Shown: positions 6,552 to 11,904 of the stretch, one piece after another
Numbering within the stretch: the stretch's first letter is position 1
Layout of the letters: each line of letters starts with the position of its first letter
Origin: Verrucomicrobiaceae bacterium
GTDB lineage: Bacteria > Verrucomicrobiota > Verrucomicrobiae > Verrucomicrobiales > Akkermansiaceae
NCBI GenBank assembly: GCA_003820635.1
Contig: RPOS01000096.1
Span: 1-11,904 of the forward strand
DNA: 11,904 nucleotides
Direction of reading: 5' to 3'
Made by a program: the position numbers and the translations under genes
The notes under the pieces: generated by a model
What the model was told of the DNA's origin: nothing
Database searches by the model: none
The model's input: the letters and a program-made list of their open reading frames with translations, nothing else

Positions 6552-6860
6552 ATGTTCCTCGCGGAAGTCATCGGCCAGATCGTCGCCACCAAAAAGGACG
6601 AGCAAATGGTGGGCAGGAAACTGCTCCTGCTCCGTCCCAAGCTGGTGGACGACAAGGATCCGACCAAGTTCAAGGACGGGTCCAACACTATCGTCGCCGT
6701 GGACACCGTGGGCGCAGGGGAAGGTGAGCTCGTCATGTTCTGCCAGGGCAGTTCCGCCCGCGCCGCCCATGGGCTCAAAACAATCCCGGTGGATGCCGCC
6801 ATCGTCGCCATCATCGACCGCGTCGAAGTCCACGGCAAAACCATCTACAAGGGTGGTTGA
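6552..6860 (+). CDS. BMC-P (EutN/CcmL-type) vertex pentamer protein 1
   Basis: A 102-residue pentamer-forming protein of the EutN/CcmL family, which caps the twelve vertices of the icosahedral shell. Seen: MFLAEVIGQIVATKKDEQMVGRKLLLL (first strands), a loop DDKDPTKFKDG, then IVAVDTVGAGEGELVMFCQG with the signature Gly-Ala-Gly-Glu-Gly-Glu at 54-59, and IPVDAAIVAIIDRVEVHGKTIY. This is the most canonical of the three BMC-P proteins in the locus and probably the main vertex protein. It follows the stem-loop at 6503-6532. Its CCAAACACCAC leader matches that of BMC-H 1. Confidence 0.95.
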   Translation: MFLAEVIGQIVATKKDEQMVGRKLLLLRPKLVDDKDPTKFKDGSNTIVAVDTVGAGEGELVMFCQGSSARAAHGLKTIPVDAAIVAIIDRVEVHGKTIYKGG

Positions 6861-6913
6861 TAGATCCGTTTCATGATGCTCTCCATAACGATTTCCCAAC
6901 ATCTCACGCTTGA

Positions 6914-8383
6914 ATGAAAACTCTCGATCCCGAAACCCTCCGCTCCGTTGTTGAATCCGTCGTTGCCAGGCTTGCAGCGAATCCGGGGCAGGCGGCGCCC
7001 GCACCTGCCGCATCCTCATCCTGCGGCTGCACATCCTCCTCCGCCATCGGCCAGCGCGGTGTCTTCGACTGCGTGACCAAGGCCGCCGAGGCCGCCAATG
7101 ACGCCCAGCTCAAGTTGAAGAAACTCGGTGTCGCCGGCCGTGCCAAGGTCATCGAGATCGTCAAGCATCTCGCCGTTTCCAACGCCGAGCCTTGGGGCCG
7201 TTTCGAAATGGAGGAAACCAAGATCGGCCGCGTCGATCACAAGATCGCCAAACTCCAGATCACCAAGAACGTCCCGGGCACCGAATGGCTGCACCCGGAC
7301 GCGATGAGCGGTGATGGTGGCATCACTCTGGAAGAATACGCCCCCTTCGGCGTCATCGGTGCCATCCTTCCCGTCACCCACTCGGTGCCCACTCTCACAG
7401 GCAACGTCATCAACATGGTGGCCGCCGGAAACACCATCGTCTTCAACCCGCACCCCGGTGGTGCCCGCAGCGCGGCGATGGCCGTGCGCGCCTACAACGA
7501 TGCGATTTTCCGCGAAATCGGAATTGATAACATCATCACCACCATTGAGCAGCCCACGCTCGAATCCTTCGATGCCATCTGCAAAAACCCGCTCATCCCG
7601 CTGCTCGCCATCACCGGCGGCCCGGCAGTGGTGGGTGCCGCGATGAAATCCGGCAAGCGCGCGATCTGCGCCGGCCCGGGCAACCCAGTCGTCGTGGTGG
7701 ATGAAACCGCCGACCTCGCCAAGGCCGCCCGCTCGGTGATCGAAGGCGGTGCCTTCGACAACAACCTGCTCTGCATCGGCGAGAAAGTCGTCTTCGTCGT
7801 CGGCTCCGTGTTCAACCGCTTCTGCGAGGAGCTCACCAAGGCCGGTGCCGCCCGCATCAACTCGCAGCAACTCGAGAAACTCACCGCCGCGGCTTTCACC
7901 TTCAAGCCCGGCGAAGGCGGCGGTTGCTCGCACGCCTCAGTCAACCGCGCCTTGGTGGGTGCCGACCCCGCAGTGCTGGCGCAGCACGCCGGAGCCACCA
8001 TTCCGGCCGGCACGCAGATGCTCTTCGCCGAGACGGATGCGGACCATCCCTTCGTGCAGGAAGAGCAGATGATGCCGATGATGCCCATCGTCTCCTGCCC
8101 GGACTTCGAAACCGCCGTGCGCGAAGCCAAGCGCGCCGAGCACAATTACCGCCACTCCGCCATCATCCACACCAAGGACGTGGATCACATGACCTACATG
8201 GCCAAGGCGATGGATACCACCATCTTCGTGAAAAACGGCCCGTCCGTCGCCGGCCTCGGCCTCGGTGGCGAAGGCTACCTTTCCTACTCCATCGCCACCA
8301 CCACAGGCGAGGGCATCACCACTCCCAAGACCTTCACCCGTATTCGCCGCTGCGTCCTCGTCGAAAACCTCCGCATCATCTAA
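6914..8383 (+). CDS. CoA-acylating aldehyde dehydrogenase (PduP-like) with targeting helix
   Basis: Oxidises an aldehyde with NAD+ and CoA to acyl-CoA; in this pathway probably lactaldehyde to lactyl-CoA (inferred from context). The protein has 489 residues. Residues 5-22 (DPETLRSVVESVVARLAA) form an amphipathic helix typical of encapsulation peptides, followed by a Pro/Ala linker with a small Cys motif (SSSCGCTSSS, Cys37 and Cys39). The dehydrogenase domain has PFGVIGAILPVTHSVPTLT, NTIVFNPHPGG (cofactor site), LAITGGPAVV, CAGPGNPVVVVDETAD, and FDNNLLCIGEKVVFV with the catalytic Cys287. The GPGNPxVVVDE motif and the lack of a Glu general base separate CoA-acylating enzymes such as PduP/EutE from ordinary aldehyde dehydrogenases. 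The ATG at 6914 is chosen because it preserves the whole targeting helix. It lies between two pentamer genes. NADH produced inside must be reoxidised, yet no dehydrogenase partner is encoded in the locus. Confidence 0.95.
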   Translation: MKTLDPETLRSVVESVVARLAANPGQAAPAPAASSSCGCTSSSAIGQRGVFDCVTKAAEAANDAQLKLKKLGVAGRAKVIEIVKHLAVSNAEPWGRFEMEETKIGRVDHKIAKLQITKNVPGTEWLHPDAMSGDGGITLEEYAPFGVIGAILPVTHSVPTLTGNVINMVAAGNTIVFNPHPGGARSAAMAVRAYNDAIFREIGIDNIITTIEQPTLESFDAICKNPLIPLLAITGGPAVVGAAMKSGKRAICAGPGNPVVVVDETADLAKAARSVIEGGAFDNNLLCIGEKVVFVVGSVFNRFCEELTKAGAARINSQQLEKLTAAAFTFKPGEGGGCSHASVNRALVGADPAVLAQHAGATIPAGTQMLFAETDADHPFVQEEQMMPMMPIVSCPDFETAVREAKRAEHNYRHSAIIHTKDVDHMTYMAKAMDTTIFVKNGPSVAGLGLGGEGYLSYSIATTTGEGITTPKTFTRIRRCVLVENLRII

Positions 8384-8432
8384 CTCTGATTTCAGTTTTC
8401 CAGCATCTCAGCGTTTCTGCTTTCACCCCAAA

Positions 8433-8687
8433 ATGATTCCCGCCCTCGTCGTCGGCCATGCGGTCAGCAGCCACTGCCATCCTTCCTTGAAGGGATGCAA
8501 GATGCTGCTCTGCCAGCCGCTCGGCGCTGAGGACAAACCCGCGGGCGCGCCCATCGTCGCCATCGACCTCTTCGGCGCGGGAATGCATTCCAAGGTCTTC
8601 GTATCCACCGACGGCGTCGGGGCCCGCCACATCGTCCACGACGAAAAGTCACCCATCCGCAACTTCATCCAAGGAGTGATTGATTGA
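8433..8687 (+). CDS. BMC-P vertex pentamer protein 2, short and divergent
   Basis: An 84-residue EutN/CcmL-type protein, about 15-20 residues shorter than its neighbours. The start MIPALVVGHAVSSHCHPSLKG, the strand KMLLCQPLGAED, the segment PIVAIDLFGAGMHSKVFVSTDG and the end IRNFIQGVID follow the family order. The signature loop, normally GAGEGE, is GAGMHSK, losing the acidic residue. Three Cys (15, 22, 27) and several His (9, 14, 16, 52, 66, 69) are unusual for a shell pentamer. The C-terminal 'PVDAAIVAIID' strand is replaced by SPIRNFIQGVID. The ATG at 8433 is the only start that gives the normal family N-terminus. It may form a specialised vertex or mixed pentamers; this is inferred. Confidence 0.9.
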   Translation: MIPALVVGHAVSSHCHPSLKGCKMLLCQPLGAEDKPAGAPIVAIDLFGAGMHSKVFVSTDGVGARHIVHDEKSPIRNFIQGVID

Positions 8688-8693
8688 GTAAAA

Positions 8694-8795
8694 GCTGAAA
8701 CGCTGAAATTCTAAAAAGCTGACAAAAAGATGAAACTTCACCCACGCCACCGGAATCTCTCAATTTCAGCATTTCAGCGTTTCAGCGTTTCAGCA
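8694..8795. repeat. Tandem TTTCAGCR octamers and matching inverted repeat in the BMC-P spacer
   Basis: This 119-bp spacer is the longest in the operon. TTTCAGC(A/G) occurs four times head to tail at 8764-8795. GCTGAAACGCTGAAAT at 8694-8709 is the exact reverse complement of 8771-8786, so a 16-bp stem with a 61-nt loop can form, in several registers because of the tandem units. Related sequence (TTTCAGTTTTCCAGCATCTCAGCGTTTC) precedes BMC-P 2 near 8390-8417, and CTGAAAT precedes the aldolase at 9124-9130. The role is unknown; it may be a structured spacer, a protein site, or a spreading short repeat. Confidence 0.75.
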
Positions 8796-8806
8796 TCTAC
8801 CCACTA

Positions 8807-9115
8807 ATGCGCGTCGCCCAGGTCATCGGCAGGGTCACCCTGAACGTCCAAGACCCCTCCTTCAAGGGAGGCCGATGGCTGATGTGCAATCCGCTCGATG
8901 CCGGTGATTTCAACACCGCCTGCCAAAAGCCGCCGCGGCATTCCCCGCAGATTTCGCTTGTCGCCTATGACAATCTCGGAGCCGGGGAAGGGGACATCGT
9001 CGGCATCGTCGAGGGCGCGGAAGCCACCGCTCCGTTTGACTATGACATTCCCATCGATGCCATCACCGTAGCCGTATTTGATTCATTGAGTTACGAACCA
9101 CCACTTTCCAACTGA
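8807..9115 (+). CDS. BMC-P vertex pentamer protein 3
   Basis: A 102-residue EutN/CcmL-type pentamer protein. MRVAQVIGRVTLNVQDPSFKGGRWLMCNPL gives the first strands, followed by an extended loop (DAGDFNTACQKPPRHSPQ) that carries Cys and basic residues. The conserved LVAYDNLGAGEGDIVGIVEG has the intact GAGEGD signature at 58-63, and the end YDIPIDAITVAVFDSLSYEPPL is canonical. It is the third pentamer paralogue of the locus, directly before the aldolase (17-bp gap), and could be co-expressed tightly with it. Three BMC-P paralogues are a known trait of PVC-type microcompartments. Confidence 0.95.
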   Translation: MRVAQVIGRVTLNVQDPSFKGGRWLMCNPLDAGDFNTACQKPPRHSPQISLVAYDNLGAGEGDIVGIVEGAEATAPFDYDIPIDAITVAVFDSLSYEPPLSN

Positions 9116-9132
9116 TCCAACCGCTGAAATCC

Positions 9133-10218
9133 ATGAGCAAGAAAGTTTATACCGCCGCCGACATCGAAGCCCACCTCAAGGCTGGCAAAAGCGCCGCCCA
9201 ACTGCCAGCGGGTGTGATCCTCACTCCATCCGCCAAGGATGTTCTGCGCGACGGTCTCGGCCCGGTGCGCGCCGGTGGTTCTACCGCCGCAGCCACTGCG
9301 ACTTCCGCCGAGCCCATCCTGCCGGATTACGAATACCACTGGACTCCCGGCAAGGATCCCAAGACACCCGCGGAGATCCAAGCCTTCTTCCACTCGCCCG
9401 CCATCGTCGCCATCAAGGAGCGCATGGTGGACATCGGCCAGCGCATGTGGGCGCGCGAATACACCGATGGCAACGGCGGCAACCTCACCATCCGCGTGGG
9501 TGACAACCTTGTGCTTTGCACACCGACGCTGGTTTCCAAGGGTTTCATGACCGTCGAGCAAATGTGCCTGGTGGACATGGAGGGCAAACAGCTTGCCGGC
9601 AAATACAAGCGCACTTCCGAGTGCATGACGCACCTCGCCATCATGAAGCGCCAGCCCAAGGCCAAGGCCTGCTGTCACGCGCACCCGCCGCATGGCACCG
9701 CGTTTGCCGTGGCCGGCGTCCAACCGCCCACCTGCATGATTCCCGAGGCGGAAGTTTTCCTCGGCCAGATCGGGATGGCGGACTACCGCACTCCCGGCTC
9801 GCCGGCCAACGCCGAGGTCGTCGGCAACGCCGCCGTCGATCACATGGCCGTGCTCATGGTCAACCACGGTGTCATCACCTGGGGCAAGGACATCGAGGAC
9901 GCCTATTGGAAGATGGAAAACGTCGAGTCCTACTGCAAAACCGTGTGGGTGGCCTCGCAGCTCAAAGGCGGACAACTCCTCACCATCACCGGTGGACAGG
10001 CCAAGGAACTCATCGCACTTCGCAAAACCCTCGGCATGGACGACAAGCGCGCCAACTGGCAGGAATGCCAGCTCTGCGACAACTCGGACTTCCATCCCGG
10101 CACCGTCTGCCGCATCCCCGATCAGGCCGCCGGCTCTTCAAGCACCGAGAAACTCGACCCTGAAGCTGAGAAACTCGTGCAAGTGCTCACCGAGCAGATC
10201 ATCGCCTCGATGAAGTGA
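9133..10218 (+). CDS. Class II (zinc) aldolase, fuculose/rhamnulose-1-phosphate type, BMC-targeted
   Basis: The signature enzyme of the locus. It probably cleaves L-fuculose-1-P or L-rhamnulose-1-P to DHAP and lactaldehyde inside the shell; the exact sugar cannot be told from sequence. The protein has 361 residues, far longer than the roughly 215 of FucA. The aldolase core spans about 95-285: NGGNLTIRVGD, CTPTLVSKGFM, TSECMTHL (Glu163), CCHAHPPHGTAFA (His182 and His184 as zinc ligands) and VNHGVITWGKDIEDAYWKME (His245). Ahead of it, residues 6-44 (YTAADIEAHLKAG, VILTPSAKDVLRDGLG) form a separate small helical module, then an Ala/Thr linker. After it comes a Cys-containing stretch (ECQLCDNSDFHPGTVC) and a terminal amphipathic helix (DPEAEKLVQVLTEQIIASMK) that resembles encapsulation peptides. 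It is the last gene of the operon, before the terminator at 10283. N-terminal MSKK is the natural start. Confidence 0.94.
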   Translation: MSKKVYTAADIEAHLKAGKSAAQLPAGVILTPSAKDVLRDGLGPVRAGGSTAAATATSAEPILPDYEYHWTPGKDPKTPAEIQAFFHSPAIVAIKERMVDIGQRMWAREYTDGNGGNLTIRVGDNLVLCTPTLVSKGFMTVEQMCLVDMEGKQLAGKYKRTSECMTHLAIMKRQPKAKACCHAHPPHGTAFAVAGVQPPTCMIPEAEVFLGQIGMADYRTPGSPANAEVVGNAAVDHMAVLMVNHGVITWGKDIEDAYWKMENVESYCKTVWVASQLKGGQLLTITGGQAKELIALRKTLGMDDKRANWQECQLCDNSDFHPGTVCRIPDQAAGSSSTEKLDPEAEKLVQVLTEQIIASMK

Positions 10219-10758
10219 GCGGCGAGGGGTGGGGGACAAGAGTCTGCCCTGCAAAGACCCGGGTTATCCGGTTTTCGCGATGGCCTGACCCATTCCTGGG
10301 TCAGGCTTTTTTGCGGGGAGGCGGCAGGGGATTCCGGAGTCGATTTTGGCTGAGGAGAATCACCGGTTTCCGCGGAATTGAGTTTTTCCAGATCGGCCGG
10401 CAGTTCGACCCCGACGTTATTTGCAATCTCATGCAAGGGCTGGACGGCACCCGCCATGCCGGAGAGGAAGCTGACGGTGCTGGATTTTCTCCCGCTGTCC
10501 CAGACGGTGATCTTGTCGATCTTGAGATTGGCGATGGCCTGCACCTGTTCGCGCACGAGTAGCGGGAGCAGTTCGGTGACGAGCATCTGCTGGGCACCAC
10601 CCGGGCCTTGGCAGCTTGAAATGAGGTTTTCGAAACCCTTTGCCTTGCCGGTAAGCACCGCCGGTGGCCTCGGCGTCCGCTGCGGCCACACTGATCCGCT
10701 TGTCGCGCTGTACGGCGGCCGCGCCGATCTCGCCATCGACGGCAATGATGAAGTCCAT
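10122..10758 (-). pseudogene. Flotillin remnant (internally deleted and frameshifted)
   Basis: Pieces of a flotillin-like membrane scaffold gene. From the ATG at 10758 one frame gives MDFIIAV and then DGEIGAAAVQRDKRISVAAADA, a segment from the middle of flotillins. A second frame, from about 10660, continues LTGKAKGFENLISSCQG, MLVTELLPLLVREQVQAIANL, KIDKITVWDSG, SSTVSFLSGMAGAV and HEIANNVGVELPADLEKL, the flotillin C-terminus. The N-terminal SPFH domain and most of the helical region are missing, so at least two deletions and a frame change have occurred. The last frame has lost its stop: recognisable similarity ends near 10375, then it reads through the BMC terminator into the aldolase gene before stopping at 10122. 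It begins 22 bp after the NfeD remnant, the usual NfeD-flotillin order. Not expected to be functional. Confidence 0.75.
10283..10312 (+). terminator. Intrinsic terminator of the BMC operon
   Basis: GCCTGACCCA (10283-10292) and TGGGTCAGGC (10297-10306) form a perfect 10-bp stem with a TTCC tetraloop, followed by six Ts at 10307-10312. It lies 64 bp after the aldolase stop and marks the end of the operon. This is a strong textbook rho-independent terminator. Confidence 0.93.
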
Positions 10759-10780
10759 GGGGAGTGAGTGGGGTTATGAT

Positions 10781-11187
10781 TCAGTTGAGGGGCTCCACGA
10801 TCAGGGTGGATGTTCCGATTTTTTCAATGACTTTGACTTTCTAACCCGGGGCGAGGGCTTCCAGTCCTTTTTGCAAGGCTTCCGTGGTGATGAGACGGTC
10901 CTGAATCATCGTCTCGATCTGGCCGCCGCTTTTCTCTGCGCGGGCGGAATGGTGACATAGACCGTGCCCATCTGGCCGACGGCATTGCCGTAGTCCAAAG
11001 TGCCGCTCAACTGCATCCGCAGGAAGCTCAGCATCAGCAGGAAAATCGCCAACATCAGCGCTCTGCCCACAGCCACGGCCAGCAGCAGGGTGAGTGGCAG
11101 GCCGATGCCTGCTTTGGTGCAGATCACTCCGGTCCAGCCGAAGCCCAGGAAGAAGGCGGTCACACCGCGGATCGAAAAAATGCTCAT
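10781..11187 (-). pseudogene. NfeD-like membrane protein remnant (frameshift and in-frame stop)
   Basis: From the ATG at 11187 one frame reads MSIFSIRGVTAFFLGFGWTG, two hydrophobic helices (TLLLAVAVGRALMLAIFLLML) and DYGNAVGQMGTVYVTIPPAQ, a typical membrane NfeD with the NAVGxxGxVYxxIP entry to its OB-fold domain. Near 10930-10945 the similarity jumps to another frame, KSGGQIETMIQDRLITTEALQKGLEALAPG. An amber codon at 10841-10843 interrupts this, after which KVKVIEKIGTSTLIVEPLN completes the OB fold to the stop at 10781-10783. Restoring one frame and one sense codon would give an ordinary NfeD-like protein of about 135 residues. NfeD partners flotillin in membrane-microdomain organisation, and the flotillin beside it is also broken, which argues for real decay rather than sequencing error. 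Confidence 0.78.
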
Positions 11188-11349
11188 GCACGAGCTGTGA
11201 TCACCCGATCCGATGCAGCTGCCGCAAAAACCCCAGGTTTTAATTCCGCATTACATACATTGTCACAAGTAAAATCCTGTTGCTGGCGCCTACGGGCCTT
11301 GCAAACAAGGCTGGATCCGCAAATCGGAATCTGTTGAAACTTCCGCCGC
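11188..11349. other. Intergenic region between NfeD remnant and WYL regulator
   Basis: 162 bp without a supported gene, between two divergent transcription units. It contains an AT-rich part at 11236-11276 and a short palindrome TTGTCACAA at 11260-11268. No convincing -35/-10 pair and no RNA structure was found. The promoter of the downstream regulator probably lies here. Confidence 0.4.
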
Positions 11350-11904
11350 ATGAGCCGGATTACACAGGATGTCGCCCGTTTGATGGAAAATTCGAATGAC
11401 CGGGTTGGGATTACCCGGCGGCCTTTGGTCCGGATTTACCGCATCCATGAGTCGATTTTGGACGGCAACTATCCCAATTGCTCGAGTTTGGCGGAGAAAC
11501 TCAGCGTCGAGCGCAAGACGATCCAGCGCGACATCACCTTCATGCGCGACGAATTGGATCTGCCGATTGTCTATCACGAGGCCTTGCACGGATATTTCTA
11601 CGATCAGGATGTCTCGGATTTCCCGGTATTCCAAACTACGGCAGAAGAGCTGGCCGGGTTGTTTCTGGCTCGGCACGCGCTCGAGTCGGTGCGCGGGACC
11701 GCTTTGGAAAACACCATGCGCACGGTCTTTTCCAAACTCACACGCGGCATGCTCGGCAAAATCCAGTTTGCCTGGAGCGATTTGGATGAGGCGTTTTCCC
11801 GCAAGACCGTGGAGCAGAATCCGCGCGACATGAAGCGCTTGGGTGAAATCGCTGAAGCAATTTTGAATCAACTTGTTACAACCTTTTCTTATAAAAAATT
11901 AGGC
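11350..11904 (+). CDS. HTH/WYL-domain transcriptional regulator, 5' part (runs off window)
   Basis: The frame is open from the ATG at 11350 to the last base (185 codons), so the 3' end lies outside. Residues 25-82 form a winged helix-turn-helix of the HTH_11/YafY type: RPLVRIYRIHESILDG, SSLAEKLSVERKTIQRDITFM and LDLPIVYHEALHGYFYDQD. Next is a helical linker (TTAEELAGLFLARHAL, LENTMRTVFSKLTRGM), then LGEIAEAILNQLVTTFSYKKLG, which fits the first strand of a WYL domain as the window ends. WYL regulators often sense nucleotides, single-stranded DNA or other ligands. Beyond the divergent NfeD-flotillin remnant no target is obvious, and control of the BMC operon is possible but unsupported. No Shine-Dalgarno motif precedes the ATG. 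Confidence 0.88.
   Translation, partial: MSRITQDVARLMENSNDRVGITRRPLVRIYRIHESILDGNYPNCSSLAEKLSVERKTIQRDITFMRDELDLPIVYHEALHGYFYDQDVSDFPVFQTTAEELAGLFLARHALESVRGTALENTMRTVFSKLTRGMLGKIQFAWSDLDEAFSRKTVEQNPRDMKRLGEIAEAILNQLVTTFSYKKLG

Noticed and set aside
8764..8795. Possible CRISPR array
   Set aside because: Units are 8 bp and directly adjacent with no spacers, so this is a short tandem repeat.
9091..10095. 334-residue minus-strand open frame across the aldolase
   Set aside because: Composition typical of an antisense shadow (His/Gly/Val/Ala-rich), no recognisable domain, and fully inside a conserved gene.
3612..10218. Carboxysome, ethanolamine (Eut), glycyl-radical or B12 diol-dehydratase (Pdu) compartment
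   Set aside because: No RuBisCO, carbonic anhydrase, EutBC, glycyl-radical enzyme or diol dehydratase is present; the class II aldolase points to the PVC sugar-degrading type.
11290..11871. 193-residue minus-strand open frame opposite the WYL regulator
   Set aside because: The plus strand encodes a clear HTH and a WYL start over the same bases; the minus product shows no motif.

Overview
This window carries a compact bacterial microcompartment (BMC) operon of the type known from Planctomycetes and Verrucomicrobia (the 'PVC' BMC, associated with L-fucose/L-rhamnose breakdown). High GC, the gene content, divergent leader sequences without Shine-Dalgarno motifs, and the PpsA, OmpH/Skp, NfeD-flotillin and WYL-regulator neighbours suggest a verrucomicrobial genome or metagenome contig. 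That taxon is an inference, because no rRNA or other marker gene is present.

Layout. (1) 1-1554: the 3' two thirds of a phosphoenolpyruvate synthase gene, cut by the window edge. (2) 1585-3524, minus strand: a membrane-anchored coiled-coil protein, an OmpH/Skp-like periplasmic protein and a DeoR-family repressor, with the repressor divergent from the BMC operon. (3) 3525-3611: the divergent control region, with a perfect GTTGAC-TT-GTCAAC inverted repeat and an 11-bp direct repeat. (4) 3612-10218, plus strand: pduL, BMC-H, BMC-H, acetate-kinase homologue, BMC-H, BMC-P, CoA-acylating aldehyde dehydrogenase, BMC-P, BMC-P, class II aldolase, closed by a strong intrinsic terminator at 10283-10312. 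(5) 10122-11187, minus strand: decayed remnants of an NfeD-flotillin gene pair. (6) 11350 to the end: the 5' part of an HTH/WYL regulator, cut by the window edge.

How the genes work together (inferred from the known PVC BMC pathway). The aldolase cleaves a deoxy-ketose 1-phosphate (fuculose-1-P or rhamnulose-1-P) to dihydroxyacetone phosphate and lactaldehyde inside the shell. The aldehyde dehydrogenase converts lactaldehyde to an acyl-CoA. PduL moves the acyl group to phosphate and recycles CoA. The kinase homologue makes ATP and the free acid. Shell hexamers (three BMC-H) and vertex pentamers (three BMC-P) enclose the volatile or toxic aldehyde. DeoR probably senses a sugar phosphate. The class of system is already described. 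What deserves attention is a third BMC-H with an unusual pore loop, an acetate-kinase homologue with altered catalytic positions, a reduced BMC-P, shared leader modules in front of pairs of shell genes, targeting-like helices at both ends of the aldolase, and the neighbouring flotillin relic. No CRISPR, tRNA, rRNA or insertion sequence was seen.
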